A DNA stretch of 64,000 nucleotides from Nymphaea colorata (GCF_008831285.2 NC_045148.1:19895002-19959001), one strand, 5' to 3'; positions 33,233-47,660 are shown, numbered from the stretch's first letter. Program-made: numbers and translations. Notes: a model not told the origin generated them from the sequence alone.

Positions 33233-36200
33233 ATGAGAACTGCAGCGTGGGGCCTCGGTTTCCTTATCATCGTCCTCCCGCTGGTTCTTGTCCACACGGC
33301 CGAGAATCCCTTCCCACTCTGTTCGACATCAACATACAGAGCTGACAGCACCTACCAACATAACCTGCAAAGCTTGCTGGCCTTTCTGGTAGCCAACGCC
33401 TCCATCACCGGATACTACAATGCCACTGTGGGCACGGGCGGCGACCAAGTCCAAGGCCTGCTCCAGTGCCGCGGCGACCTCGACGGCGAAGTTTGCCAGA
33501 TCTGTGCCTCTGAAGCTGCTTCCCGGATCGCCGAAACCTGCCTCTACAGGATGGAGGGTCTGGTTGCCTACCACCTCTGCATCCTCTACTACTATGACGC
33601 CAATTTCACCATACCCAAATTTATAACAAACTTTGCCCTACCCAACCCCAGCGCCATCCCCGATCCTCAACAGTTCAAGCCGATGCTGTCATCCTTCTTT
33701 CATGGCCTCGTCGTTTCCGCCACCACCAACCCCTCCGGCCGCCTCTTCTGGGGAGACAAGTTCAGGTACGCCGGTCATGGGGTGACCGTCTACGGCACGG
33801 TGGAGTGCTCTCAGTACTTGCTGCCGGAGCAATGCAGATCATGTTTAGAGGAAGGCATTGCTCGGATGCTCAAGGATTACGCAGACAGACGCGGAGCTGC
33901 GGTTTACACCAGGGCGCAGTGCTACATAAGATACGATACCTTCCCTTTCTTCACACCTCTGGTGCCGACTCTTGCCCTCAGCAGCGCCCGCTACATTTCC
34001 AAGAAATGCTCTGCTGCGAGTAACAATATGACCGGCACCAGCTACCACCGAAACCTGAAGGCTCTGCTCCTCTATCTCACCGAGAACGGGCCTCTCACGG
34101 GCTTCTTCAACCAAACCATCGGCCAGGGCGCCGATCAAGTCTTCGGGGAAGTACTCTGCCAAGGCGACGTCTCCGACGACGTCTGCTGGAATTGCACGGC
34201 GCAGGCGTCGGCTATGATCCTTCGGCTCTGCCCCAACAGTAAGCAGGCGATCATATGGCTACAGCATTGTCAGTTGCGGTACTCGGACCGGAACTTGCAA
34301 GGCACCATGGATGTTGGGGACAGCGCCTGCCAGCCGGACCCTGAGAACGCACCGAGCCCCACAAGTAATTTCGATCAGACTCTGAGCGACCTCATCAGCT
34401 ATTTGGCTTTCAACGTGAGTCAGGGCTCTTCTGGTGGGCTCATGTTTGCCACGGGGGCCGCCATTATTGCCAAATCTCAGAGGAATTTATATGCATTAGT
34501 CCAGTGCAATAGAGATATCTCCGCGGACCAGTGCGGTCGGTGCCTACGGAGTGCTGCCTCTGATATTGCAGGATGCTCCAAGGGGAAGCAAGGTGCTCGC
34601 ATCTTCAAGGGTAGCTGCCGCCTGGCTTATGGGCTGCAACGCTTCTTTCTTGCCCAGCCAATGCTGATGCTGCCCGGTGAGTCCAAAGGCCGTTTTTTTT
34701 TTTCTTTCTTTCTCGGCGAGCAAACGCCAGAACTCTTTCTACCAGCCACTTAGTGGCAGCTCTTAGAAACATTCGACTAATGACAAGAAAAAACGAACCA
34801 GGTCTCTTTCACTCTTTGTCACCAAAATGAAAAACTTGAGTCCATCTTGGGATGCTTTTAAATTTTGTTTTTTAGAACTTTACTTACAGAACAGCGTCTA
34901 ATTATTGGCCGAATGGCAAAAAGGTACCCCAAAATTTGAAACTTTTCTGCCGAACTAAGGAACTACCAAGATGAAAATCCTAGGATCTGGCAGTGTCTTT
35001 GTTTTCTGTCCAAAAGTTTTGCCAAGCTGATATCAACTACTCGGAAACATTGACTCTAACGCAGTATATATGGTCATCGTTCGGAAGAAAAAACTCTTTC
35101 CATCATCCCAAGGGCACAAATCCGTGGTTGGTAAGGGGGGCCTTCTCAACATAAAGGCAAAGCAGAGTAAATGAGTAATGCTTTTATTTAGGAAGGCGAA
35201 CCGCCCAGAATTTTCCAGCCAGCACCGGCATGGCCGGCCGCTGTGCTTTGGCTGTTGGACTCACCATGTGTCCTTTGACAACTGACGAGGAGCGCATCGA
35301 AATGCTCAAAATAATTTTGATAAGATAGAACCCTTTTCTACAAGGACAAAAACGCATGGTGAAAAAACACCCTTTCTGAAAGACAAAAATGATCTTCACA
35401 CACTCATGTGTGATGGGTCGAACACTGAAGACTGCGTCTACTGAACATAGACACTCCGCGACCAGATAAATTTTGCTGGAGCCTGGGAAAATGTTGTTGT
35501 CGTTTTCACATAGCACGCGTTTCCCCTGTTCCTACTCGTTTTTCTTCACAGCTTCTTTGCAAGGTGACCTGTCAATGTCACCAGCTTTGTGTCTGCTCCT
35601 TCTAAATTCATCCAGTTTATAGAGAATTTTCCACTGGTTGGGAGGTTCAATTTTCCAGTCTTCGTCTAACAACATAGATGTGGTGCAATAGAGTTGCAAC
35701 AAAAGGAAGTGCCTATTGTGCTCAAAAAATCACCGCTGTTTCATAAGTTCTTTAGATTTCTTTCATACTACTGTAGCGATCCCCATTGTGAAAAACCTTG
35801 AAATCTACTCTTTCCTCAGCTTCTTTACATGTTTTGATGGGATTTTGTGGGAAACGAAAAATGGCTTACGAAGTTTCTGCAAGCTTTTTAAGTTAATAAA
35901 ATATTAGCTTAAGCATGAGGAATAACTGATCTAGGAAATAGTTTTCTATTTTAAATAGGAAGACTGCATCTATACTCAAATTTAAAGCATGAACTTAAGA
36001 TATAACTGTATAAGAAATTCTGCACTTAGCTTTCACTTTGTCCTGCTTTGCCTTGTATATTCAGTTTTCCCAGTTAATTATACCATGCCCTTATCAATAA
36101 CAAGCTATAAGTATTCTCCTTCCAATGCAGGGAAGCGTGATCGTAAGCCTTGGTGGAATATGTTTCTTGTCCTCAGTCTAATTAGTTTAGTACTCTTGGC

Positions 36201-38799
36201 AGCAGCCTGCGCGTTGTGCCTGCTTCGGATTAGAAGGCGACATATAGGTAAATAACATAATGAAGCCCGAAAGATTAATTAATACTACATCGTGGTTGGT
36301 GCATGCTGTACTTATCTTTGTATCCCATCTTCCTACGATTCTTGTAGCTAAGCTAAACCATAATATAGAAGCTGATGATCATGATGCTGGAAATGCCACC
36401 GAGGAGGCAGAATATGATTTAACACAGATCAGCCTAAGGGCAATAGAAGAAGCTACCAACAATTTCTCAGAGGCAAATAAGCTGGGAGAAGGTGGATTTG
36501 GTCCTGTCTACAAGGTAGCTGGAATACGCCTGGGCCTTTTTTCTTTTTTCTTTTTTTTTTTGTCAATAATATAATGAAGGCAAGTTTCTTGGTGGAGACC
36601 AACTCCTTAATTTAATAATTAAAATTCAGAAAAATGCATTTTTTAAATATCGAAATATGTATAACAGGTGCTTCGGAAACTTTCGTTCGATGTCTCACCG
36701 TTATCATTGTCCCCTACACAATTTTGAAGACAACCACAAACTATTCAAAATGCTTCCTCTTCTTTTCTGCTAAACTAGATATATAGATCAGGGATGTACC
36801 AAAGATCTAGCTGAGAAAAATGAGAGCACAAATCACGTTTTGCTGATTTACTCTTATCACTAGCATCACCTTTCTTAAGGTAATTTGGGATCTCGATTTG
36901 GGAACTGTAGAATTTCCCCGCAATAAACATGAGCAGGATGCGATCTCATTCCATCTCCTGGCGGACTAAGAAATGGCAATTTGTCTCCTGCAAACAGGGG
37001 AAGCTTCCCGATGGGCAGGAGGTAGCTGTGAAGAGGATGGCTAGAGCTTCTGGGCAAGGCGTAAGGGAGTTCAAGAACGAAGTTAAGTTGATAGCCAAAC
37101 TTCAACACACAAACCTGGTGAGGCTCATCGGCTGCTGCTTGGAGAAACGAGAAAAGCTGCTTGTTTATGAATACATGTCCAACGGAAGCCTTGATTACTT
37201 CCTTAAAGGTTAGACATCTATTGCTTTCACTACACTGAGAGAGAAAGAGAGTCCAATCAAATTAAGATCATGGCTACTTGCAGATCCAGAACACAGCGTA
37301 TTGTTGGACTGGGAAAGGAGATTCAACATAATAATGGGAATTGCAAGGGGGACCCTTTATCTTCATCAGGATTCTCGGCTCAATGTCGTCCATCGGGATC
37401 TCAAAGCTGGGAACGTATTGTTGGATGGGCAGATGAATCCCAAGATTTCTGACTTTGGAATGGCAAGGGTCTTCACCGGAGTTCACGGCCAAGCAACTAC
37501 GAGCGTTGTGGTTGGCACATAGTAAGTATGACCACATTATTTGCTGAACAGAGTTTTAAACATTTACCTCTTTGCGGTTGTTTCTCTTTTTTATTGAAAC
37601 CTTCCGCGGTTCTACTTTGTCACTACAGAATGATTTGGCAAGTATCCTTCGCAGCTTCTTTGCCAAGTACCTTTTATACTCCTATAATATAATTCAGCAG
37701 TCGACTAAGGCTTCATTCTATCTAATCTCTACTTCTTCCTTATATCTAAAAACAATCCAAGTTTTACACGGAAATTACAGGTGTCGTTAAATTTGAACTG
37801 TTAGATACCTTTGTGAAGGAAATTAATTGTGGCAATATAAATTATTTGAGAGTACTCAACCAGCTTTGCCTTTCTTTCAGTGGGTATATGGCGCCAGAAT
37901 ATGCTTTGGATGGTATGTTTTCAACCAAATCTGATGTCTACAGCTTTGGTATTCTGTTATTGGAGATCATCGGCGGCCAGCTGAATTCAAAGTTCCAACT
38001 TTCTCACCCAGACAAGAATCTGATTACACATGTAATTCTCTCGCTCACACACATTTTTAAACTAGAAGTTTTATTATGTAGATGGGGTTAGATAGAAAAC
38101 TAATAAGTTCTCAACCTTCATAGAGTAACAAAAACAAGTCAAGTTTTCAAAAAGTTCATCGACTTACTAACTCTCAATTCAAGTGGTAAATAGAAGAGTT
38201 TTAAACTTGTACTTGTTTTCTATTACTCTCCAAAATATCAGGGTCTTCGAACATTACATCTACAATTTTGGTCTTGCAATATATATTTTTGCAAATGAAT
38301 ACAAATCAAAATTTTCCATTGTCGACTACTAGAAAAACTTGTTGGTGCTAACAAGGTTTATTATATTTTCGATTACATGGAAAAATGATCTACTGAAGCA
38401 TCAAGTAATAATTTATATGGATTTCACTTGCAGGAATAGTAAGAATGACATGTGCATTACTTTATCTTCCATCTTTGTTCACTCTAGGCTTTCATCTTTC
38501 AAGCTTGAACCTATACCTGATACAGATCTTTTTTCTTTCCTGGAAAATTCGATATTGAAATGTAGGCATGGAGGCTATGGAGTGAAGGAAATTCTTCAGA
38601 ATTCATTGACCCAATTCTGATCAGAAGCACAAGCTCAATAAATGAAATGCAAAGATGTACGCAAATTGGCTTGCTCTGCATTCAGGAAGATGCAGCAACT
38701 AGGCCAGCCATGTCAACTGTGGTTCTCATGCTTGCAAACAATTCTTTACTTCTCCCCTTACCCAAACCACCTGCATATTCCCAGATTAGTACCTCATAA
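33233..38799 (+). CDS. CRK-D: cysteine-rich receptor-like kinase with four DUF26 domains
   Basis: Exons: 33233-34676, 36131-36247, 36348-36514, 36998-37208, 37284-37521, 37881-38031, 38566-38799; 853 residues. A signal peptide covers about residues 1-23. DUF26 motifs begin at C79, C192, C309 and C425, each an intact C-X8-C-X2-C. The membrane span is in exon 2 (after KPWW), followed by an Arg-rich stretch. The kinase has [12 protein letters not shown]588, HRD D685, DFG D703 and APE, so it looks catalytically competent. The last exon follows acceptor TGTAG and ends at TAA 38797-38799. It is shorter than in CRK-E and -F, which continue for about 17-19 residues more. Intron 1 (1454 bp) contains GC-richer stretches also seen in CRK-F intron 1 (35100-35260 against 54085-54230), so D and F are close relatives. 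The function is inferred from the family as an extracellular-signal receptor at the plasma membrane. Confidence 0.9.
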
Positions 38800-41284
38800 T
38801 CGTGCCAAACCCTTTTTTCTCTTCCGATATCTTCTCCTCAGCCAAGGTAGGCATCATTAAAGATTGACTGGATATCACCATAGAACAGTCCTTGCATATC
38901 AATCTCATTGGAGTAATTCAGTAATTTCCGTATGTGAAATGTTTTCTCGGTCCCCTTCTTGTGTCTCATTAAGTGGATATATGTGTCTCTCTCTTCCTTT
39001 CCTAGTGAGATCAATCGCATAAATGGTCGTAACAAAGATGCGTGTGTGCGTGTGTGTGTGTGGGTGTGTGTGAGAGAGAGAGAGAGAGAGATCACCACCT
39101 AATTGGCTACTGCCTGGCTCTATTTGGCACTTTTGCTATGTGGAATATGGGCAATGGGGACCTTGATGTTGCAAGGGTTGTATGGAAGTTGGCTCTTTAA
39201 GATGGGAGTCTTTTAAAATACAGCAGGAGGATTGTTCTTTAATTGGAGCAACAAATTCTGCAACTCTGCATAAATTATGTAAAGTTTGTGTATCACCATA
39301 AACTATCCGCAAAGTAGATGGACCCAAATTGGATTTTCTCTTATAAATGGCCCTACTGATATGTGATTAAGAGGAGTATTTCATCCAGCGGCTCCTTCGA
39401 TGAGGGATGAAGTTCCCCCAAGGTGGGGGGATACATTTAAATGCAAGTAAAATCGTTTAGTTGCCTCGTGTGCTTAAATTTCCTCTGTCTAATAATTTTC
39501 TAAGGTTAATGGATAAATATTTCTTGTCTGCTAATCATATTTAGCTCTCATAATCTGCTAGTGGCGAGAGAGAGTTAAAAATATTATGCAAGCATTTTAC
39601 CAATAACTAAACGTTCTTCAAGGGAATGGAAGTAATGGAAGGCCACTATGGGTAGTGATCGGTTTGATAACCTTGTCCCATTTGCCAGATGGTGCATATG
39701 GTTGTGATCACAATCATGCCATCAGAATTTTTTTCATAATGCATTCAATTTGATTGACCGACGCCTTAGAGGGCACGAAGTGGGCGGACATAAAATTGGA
39801 GAATGCGTGAGAGCAGATTCTTTAGGAGAGTGATTCTTTGCATAAAGATCTACTCTTCCATATTTGCAACCATGCATGGATTTTGTTAATTACACCTCCC
39901 CAAGAAGCACTGCTTACACTTGAGATTTAAAGAGGAAGATACCAAATTAATATGTGAAACAGTTTTTATCGGATGTTAAAACTTTTTTTTTTCCATATCC
40001 CACTTTCTGAAGCAGTTTGATAGCATATCCTATGCAAACCTGATCTGTTGACATCCCAATTAACAGATTTTTTTTATAAAGACAAACTAAAAAAAAAGTG
40101 ACTAATAATCACTTGTTAAAGAAAAACTCTTACCTTCCCAAAAAAAAAAAAATAAAGACTTCCCCTCCATGCGGACGTGAGAGCTTGTGAGGACTTGTGT
40201 GAGAAAGAGGCAGAGGGGTCTGAGTCTTCTCTGTCACGTCAAAAAGTGGCCATGGAAATGAAAGGGCGGGACCGAAAGGAGACTACCAGCTCCATTAACG
40301 ACCAAAACAAGAAAAAATGCAAGAAGCCTTTTGACTCAGCGACGAGTCCACAATGAAAAACATATCACGAAAAAAGCAAACGATTATGAATAAAGAAGGG
40401 AGAAGATTTATGAAATCCGCAACAGTTTATGTGACTACACACCGATGGAATTCGTTTTTCTTGCACCAAAATTTCATCATACCGTTTTCCTGAAATTTAT
40501 CACTTGTACAAAGTTGATTTATCACGTTGAGATCTTGGATTTGGCGAAATGGGATTCTCATTTTCTCTAATGATTCTTATGATTCTGGACATTATGAATT
40601 CACCATATATATAGATATAAAACCCGACATACTCCCTGAACACGATCATGGTTGGAAACACCACCTTTTTCTTTCCTTGAGGGATGCCAAAAATCAGTAA
40701 GACAATACTTTATAATTTTGAAGCTTCAAAAAATAGGTTTCACGTAAGAAAACCACAGAAAAGTTTATTTATTGCAATGGGACCAAACTTGATAAACATA
40801 TATTGAGAGGGACCCAACTAAATGATCAATGGGAGACTTGTTAGAAAAAACATGATCAGATGTGAAAGTGTTCCGCTTTCACATCTTTCGTTTTTCTACA
40901 TATATACTGACTCCGGTCTACTGATCCATCGGGTCCCATGCTGGTCCTGTTCTATTCTGAGTCTTGAGACCTTCCATGAATGTCGATTTGATGGAACGAG
41001 CGACAAATTTGACCAACATGCGTTTAATCTTCCACTCTTCGACAAGGAATGGATGGTGAGTCGACGACGTCACGACGAAGTGACCAGCGCGACGCAAATG
41101 GTTCGACGGAGACGAATTTCAAGGAACTTGAGGGGAAGAAATTTGGTGGAAACCCATTCATTTTCAGAAGAATTATGTCACCTGTCGGCTGATTCCTGGT
41201 GGTGGTAGCTCTGCTTCCTCCTCCTCCGTTTTTAATATTAGGAGAGTTGTGTCACCAACAACGTCGTTCGGTGAGCTTGGGATC
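38800..41284. other. Intergenic region between CRK-D and CRK-E
   Basis: The first 550 bases are 3' flank homologous to the flanks of CRK-E (46720-47190) and CRK-F (57530-57860), including a GT/GA microsatellite and a conserved GGGGACC phrase. The rest is AT-rich without a credible gene. TTGACC at 41009-41014, about 270 bp before the CRK-E start, is a possible W-box core. 40550-40610 resembles 48840-48890. Confidence 0.5.
39041..39091. repeat. (GT)n(GA)n microsatellite 3' of CRK-D
   Basis: A GT-rich run is followed by GA repeats. The same compound repeat lies at the equivalent place after CRK-E (about 46890-46930) and CRK-F (57714-57751), so it predates the duplications. Confidence 0.9.
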
Positions 41285-44200
41285 ATGGCTGGAGCAGTCC
41301 GCAGGCTCATTCTTCTACTTCTTTTCCTCATGGGGCTTGTTGACATGGTCGAGAATGTGCTGCCCATTTGCCAACCTTCAACCTACACAACTAACAGCAC
41401 CTTCGACCATAACTTGCAGCGCCTGTTGGCCTCTCTGGTCGCCAACTCTTCTCTCACAAACTACTACAACACCACAGTGGGCAAGAGCGGAGACCAAGTT
41501 CACGGCAACATCGCATGTCGGGCTGACATCGACGGCGATGTTTGCCAGATTTGTGCTGCCGATGCGGCCTCGCAGATTGTCCGCTTGTGCCCAAACAAGA
41601 GGGAAGCTCTCCTTTCCGCGCACCATTGCATCATGTACTACTTCGATGCCAACTTCACCATACCCGATTGGGTCGAGAACATTGCTCTTCCTAGCCCTGG
41701 AGCTATCCCTAATCCCAACCAATTCAAGCCGCAGCTCTCGTCTTTCCTTCAGAAACTCGCCGCCTCTGCCATCGTCAACCCTTCTGGCCGCTTCTTTTGG
41801 GGCGACAAGTTCAGGTACGAGAACAAGACTATCTACGTGATGGTGGAGTGCACCCCGTTCTTGTCACAGGTTGCTTGCAAGTCGTGTTTAGAGGAAGCCA
41901 TTGTTCGGATGATGAATCGTTATGCAGAAAGTGTTGGAGGTGTCGTTTACAATAAGGGTGTCTGCTACGTGAGATACGAAGCCATGATTTCTTTCTTTCC
42001 TCCTTTATTACAAACTATTGACCTCAACCGCGCCAATTACATCTCGAGAAACTGCTCTGCAGTGGCACCGATCAACATAACCGGCACCGCCTACCACAGA
42101 AACCTGAAGGCTCTGCTCGTCTCTCTCTCAGAGAAGGGGCCTCTCACGGGCTACTCTAGCCAGGTCTTCGGCCAGAGCCCTGACCAAGTGTATGGGGACT
42201 TTTTGTGTCGGGGTGACGTCTCCGACGACGTTTGCTGGACTTGCGCGGGGCAGGCCTCGGCCAAGATTCTGCAGCTTTGCCCCAACAGTAAGAAGGCAAT
42301 TGTATGGCTGGATTACTGCCAGTTGAGGTACTCTGACATGAACTTGGAAGGTGTTGTAGATGTGAACGACAAGGTCTGCCAGCCGGACCCTGTGAACGCA
42401 CCAAGGCCCACAAGTTTCGATCGGACTCTGAGAGACCTCCTCTCCTCCTTGACTTCCTACGCGACTCATGAGAACTCTTCAGTGCCCCTGTTTGCCGCAG
42501 GAACTTCCAAACATCCTGAGATATATGGATTGGTGCAGTGCAGCAGAGACATCTCTCCAGAGCAGTGTGGAAGGTGTCTGCAGAATGCTGTCTCTGATAT
42601 TGCAGAATGCGCCAACGGAAAGCAAGGTGCTCGCATCCTCCGGGGTAGCTGCCGCCTGGCTTATGGGACGCAGCCCTTCTTTCTCGGCCAGCCAATGTTG
42701 GTGTCAATCGGTCAAGGTAAGTCCATGAGCCATTCCTGCCCTTTTTCTTTTCTTTAATTCGCTTAAGGTCGTAGTCCGAACTATTTGTTCAGATAATTAA
42801 CAGTAAACATGCTCGAGATTTGAAATTCTCAGTTGGTCATTTGGAATATCCTAGGAAACCAACCACTTCATAATATAGGCCAAGTTAATTAGTACTCCTA
42901 TTTGCAGAATTTATTCTAAAACCAGTGACACATTGCACAGAAAAAACTAAAAAATTGATCAAACTATTAAGCTTGGAGCCCACCAGAGGATCTAGTACCC
43001 AAAGTCCGCCTTCAATTTGTTTTTTTCTCTTAGAAAAAATGTTGCGCATATAACCCACCTGCAGATTACCTCCTTGGACAACGAAAGTATGACCATTTCT
43101 CTTTCACTTCATCAAGAAAGTCAAAAAACACGAAAACCTGTAGTAATAACAAATGACAACTTTAGCTGCTGTTCTCAGCAATCATCCCCCACCTATCGGG
43201 CTACTTTCTTCTCCCTTCCAATTTCCAACATGCCCTACATTTTTCATTTCCAGCTGCTATTGTTTGTGGTGATATGGAGAGGCACAGGTTTCATGCCAAT
43301 GTGCCTTAGGCCCCATTCTTAGCTTAGCGTCTACATTCTTCATTTCCAGCTGCTATTGTTTGTGGTGATATGGAGAGGCACAGGTTTCATGCCAATGTGC
43401 CTTAGGCCCCATTCTTAGCTTAGCGTCAAGAAGAAGTTATGTAGGAACATTTTTCTACGTTCTCTAGTATGGTGACTGCATCTATAGTACTCATGTTCAA
43501 ATTAAAACCAGGAACATAAGTTATAATTCTGGATAGGAAATCCCCAATTAATTAGTTGCACTCTCCCTGCTTTACCTTCACGATGCATTACGTTTGCAGA
43601 TTTCTTAATATATTATCTGATGACTTCAAAAATAACAAATTATAACTAATCTCCTTCCTATGCAGGAGAGCATAACCATAAGCCTTGGTGGACATTTCTT
43701 ATCATCGGTGCGACTAGTCTAGTACTCTTAGCAGCCGCCTGTGCACTGTGCCTTCTTTGGGTCAGAAGGCGACATTTGGGTACGTAAACTTAATGAAGCC
43801 AGAAACATTGATACTTAACTTTTCATTTAATCTTGGTTGGTGTTGTACTTAATTATCTTTGTAGAAAAGCTGAAATATAATGTAGAAGCTGACGATGATG
43901 TTGGAAACACAACCGAGGAGCCAGACCATGATTTGCCACATATCAGCTTATGGGCAATACAGGATGCTACCAACAATTTCTCTGAGGCAAATAAGTTGGG
44001 AGAAGGTGGATTTGGACCTGTGTACAAGGTAGCTAGAATGCCTTGGTTTTTCCTCTGTCATGTTAATCAATAATAGAACGAGAGAAAGTTCCTAGTTGGA
44101 GGCCAAACTTCTTCTTACTTAAATTCCAAAAGCAGAAAAAACAGTATGTTCTAGAATTTCATATATGCATTCTGGGTGCTTCGGAGTCATTTGATTCCTC

Positions 44201-45801
44201 ATCTTATCATCATCCTATACAGCATTTATACAGAACCTATATCTATGGAAACGGTTCCCCTCTTCTTTTCTGCTTGGCTAGATAATACATTATTTTATAA
44301 CATTTAAGGGTTGGGTCAAAAAGTTACTAACTTTTCTTAAGGTAATTTGGGATCTTATTTGACGATTGTCACGAACCATGTGACCTGAATATGAAATGGG
44401 AAGGGGTAGCCAAATAGAACTTCTCTTCAATAAACATGAGCTCGGATGGACTTTTGATTATGTACGGGCTAATTAAGAAATGGCACTTGTCTTGCGCAAA
44501 CAGGGAAAGCTTCCCGGTGAGCAGGAAGTAGCTGTGAAGAGGCTAGCGAGAGCTTCTGGGCAAGGTGTAAGGGAGTTCAAGAATGAAGTTAAGTTGATAG
44601 CCAAACTTCAACACACGAACCTGGTGAGGCTTATAGGCTGCTGCTTGGAGAAGGGGGAAAAGCTGCTTGTTTATGAATTCATGCCCAATAAAAGCCTTGA
44701 TTACTTCCTTAAAGGTTAGTCTGTATTTTCTTTCAACGCATAGGCCTAGACACACACACAGGTTAACATGCACTTCTAATCTTTGTATGTGCGCGTGTGT
44801 GTAAGAGAGCGAGCCTAATCAAATTATGCATCTTTGCTTGCAGATCTAGATCACAGTGTATTGTTGGATTGGGAAAAGCGGTTCAATATAATCATGGGAA
44901 TTGCAAGGGGTGTCCTTTATCTGCATCAGGATTCTCGGCTCAACGTCATCCATCGGGACCTCAAAGCTGGGAATGTATTGTTGGATGAGCAGATGAATCC
45001 TAAGATTTCTGACTTTGGAATGGCAAGGACTTTTATAGGAGTTCATGGCCAAGAAACTACCAGCACCATTGTTGGGACATAGTACGTATTGCTTGAGGAG
45101 AGTTTGAAATTACCACTTGTCACTTCGCAGTGGTTTTTCGTTTTATTCAAAACTTCCATAATTCTGCATTGTCACCAAAGAGACATTTGCTAGGTCACAC
45201 ACTGAGCTTCTTTTCCAAATAACTATTAAAAAGTAGCTGTAGTGTGGGTCTTGATTCTGTCTAGTCTCATTGGTCTAAGTCCAGCTTCTGGTTTTCCATC
45301 TTTGCTATCCCACTTCTGTAAGCAGTAGTATCCTTTTCTGATCCTCCTTCATCTTGCTATTCTTTACTTTGTTTGTACAGCTATTTTCTGGAAAAAAAAT
45401 GGAGACCTCGTTGCTCACATCTTGCTATGCATGTTAAGTTTAAATTTAGCAAGTTATATCAAGTTTAAATTTAGCAACTTATATCAACTTTTATATTAAT
45501 TTAGAAGTACTTGGCTTCAGTCTGCCTAATCTTCAGTTCTTGCTTATGTCAAAAAGGAATGCCAGTTTAAAGTTTTATATTGAAGTGGCAGGAATCATTA
45601 AATTTGGATTACTGGACAAGTATTTAGCTGGCACTGCTTTTCTTTCAGTGGGTATATGGCGCCAGAATATGCTTTGGATGGCATTTTTTCAACCAAGTCG
45701 GATGTCTATAGCTTTGGTATTCTGTTATTGGAGATCATCTCCGGCCAACTAAATTCAAAGTTTCAACTTTCTCACCCCGACCAGAATTTGATTGTTCATG
45801 T

Positions 45802-45842
<41 letters not shown>

Positions 45843-46703
45843 TCACACACGCACACAATCTTTAAACTAGAAGCTTTATCATATAAGTTGGACGACAAAA
45901 ACTAATGTATCTTGACTCGATCAAATGAATTAAAGAAACAGAACACAAAAGGTTTCTTAGCTTTGATAAAATAAACAAAGCAAGTCAAGTTTCAAAAAGT
46001 TTTTAACTCCTCGATTCAAGGGATAAATGAAAGACTGAAATTTGACATGTTTTTTATTACTTTGCTGAAACCTGAGTGTCATGTTGTATAATTTTCGAAT
46101 GTTGAATTCCTACTTTGTCTTGAAATGTATATTTTTCCAAATAAATACAAATCAAAATTTTCCTGTGTCATTTACTGAAACAACTAGTTGTTTTTTCCTT
46201 TTGGTGCTAACAAGTTTATTATATTTTCAATTACATGGAAAAATGACCTATTGCCAATTCATATGCGTTAAATTACCATTCATCTGGATTTCAACTTGTA
46301 GGAATTGCAAGACTAAATGTGTTTAACTTTACTCTAGGCTTTCATCTTCCCTGTTTGAATCTACAACTAATACATATCATTTTTCTTTCTTCAAAAAAAT
46401 AATATTGAAATGCAGGCCTGGAGGTTCTGGAGTGAAGGAAATGTATCAGAGTTCGTTGACCCAATCCTGAGAAGCACAAGCTCAATAAATGAAGTGGAAA
46501 GATGTATGCAGATGGGCTTGCTCTGCATCCAAGAAGATGCTGCAACCAGGCCAACCATGTCAACTGTGGTTCTCATGCTTGGAAACAGTTCCTTAGCTCT
46601 CCCCGTACCTAAAGCCCCCGCTTATTCACAGATAATTAGTACTTCTGCACAATCAAGCCCACAGCTTTCTTCTTTTCCGATTGCTTCAGCCACGCCAAGG
46701 TAA
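41285..46703 (+). CDS. CRK-E: cysteine-rich receptor-like kinase with four DUF26 domains
   Basis: Exons: 41285-42716, 43666-43779, 43865-44028, 44504-44714, 44844-45081, 45649-45799, 46416-46703; 865 residues. The frame opens at 41249, but the Met at 41285 starts the Leu-rich signal peptide and aligns with CRK-D and -F. The first C-X8-C-X2-C motif starts at C78; the others (CTPFL.., [20 protein letters not shown]) are intact. The membrane span in exon 2 is followed by VRRRH. Kinase exons encode [12 protein letters not shown]582, HRD D679, DFG D697 and APEYALDG. The activation segment differs from its neighbours ([19 protein letters not shown]). Intron 1 holds a recent 96 bp tandem duplication. 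Intron 6 begins with a CT/CA microsatellite. It is predicted to be an active plasma-membrane receptor kinase with unknown ligand. Confidence 0.92.
43235..43426. repeat. 96 bp tandem duplication in CRK-E intron 1
   Basis: 43235-43330 and 43331-43426 differ at a single position that I can see (CTACATTTTTC against CTACATTCTTC). The near identity marks it as recent. Confidence 0.95.
45803..45845. repeat. (TC)n(CA)n microsatellite at the start of CRK-E intron 6
   Basis: The run starts three bases after the exon 6 donor GTATCT, in the position shared by the paralogues. Confidence 0.9.
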
Positions 46704-47499
46704 ACATGCCACTAATTGTTGACTCATGTCACTACAGAAGAGTGCTTGTCAATATCCTTGAAGTTAAGAGTAATTTCCATATGAAAAGCGTTTTTGCATT
46801 TGCTGTTGTTGTGTCTTTTAATAAGTAGAATATAATCTTTTATCTCCTCTTTAATTATTAAGATGGATCACATAAATGGTTGTAGCAAAGATGAGTGTTA
46901 TGTGTGAGTGTGAGAGAGAGAAAGAGGGAGCACCAACTTGGCTGTCTCTAATTGTGGGTTGAGATATGTAGAAAGTATCGGCAATGGGGACCCCGATATT
47001 GGAGTGGTTGTATGCAAATTAGCTCTTTAGCTTTGGTACCTTTGTAAAATACAAAAATTAAGATGGACGGTCTTCTATAGTTGAATAAAAAGATTGTGCA
47101 GCTGTGTATAAATTGTGTATGTAAAGGAAGATTTATGTATCACCATCATGATCTAAAAATAGCCAAATAAAGGATCTACAATTGTATTGTTTCCAATGAC
47201 GGTCCCACCTTGTTGACAGTTCCTCAAACTCATCTTTCCTTTCGCCACCAGACACATTGACGAAGCCACAAGATGCTAATTGTCCATATGAAACCAACTA
47301 CACATGCAATCGTGCGTCATGCCAAAAGGTCGTATTGATTAATATAAAATCATCTTTCGTCGACGTAAATAATGTATTTTATAAGCCAACATAGTTGGGA
47401 AAAGCAAAGCCGTGTAGTCAAGATGTCCCTTTAGATTCGAAATAGGTAGAAAATTAAAAAAAAAAAAAAATACTTCTGATCACAAAACACACTCAAGTT

Positions 47500-47660
47500 T
47501 CAAAATACTTCTGATTCGATTATTACATTTATATCTGAATTTGAATCCGAATTTTGAATGGAATCTGGTTGATTTTCAAAATGTAAGAGCATTGAATATA
47601 GAATATTTGTTTAAAACTAAATTTGATTCAAATCCAGTCAAATATTTACGAAGGCAAGGA
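47500..47660. repeat. AT-rich dispersed repeat (GAATTTGAAT family), copy 2
   Basis: Shares the phrase TTTTCAAAATGTAAGAGCATT and surrounding sequence with 32160-32230. Confidence 0.6.

Noticed and set aside
41199-41840. A 213-codon Ser/Thr-rich frame overlapping CRK-E
   Set aside because: It is a +2 shadow of CRK-E exon 1, with composition from the codon bias of the real frame.
42156-42707. A 183-codon minus-strand frame over CRK-E
   Set aside because: It is an antisense shadow of exon 1 with no recognisable domain.
43235-43426. CRISPR-like or spaced repeat array
   Set aside because: The copies are directly adjacent with no spacers. It is a simple two-copy tandem duplication in a plant intron.
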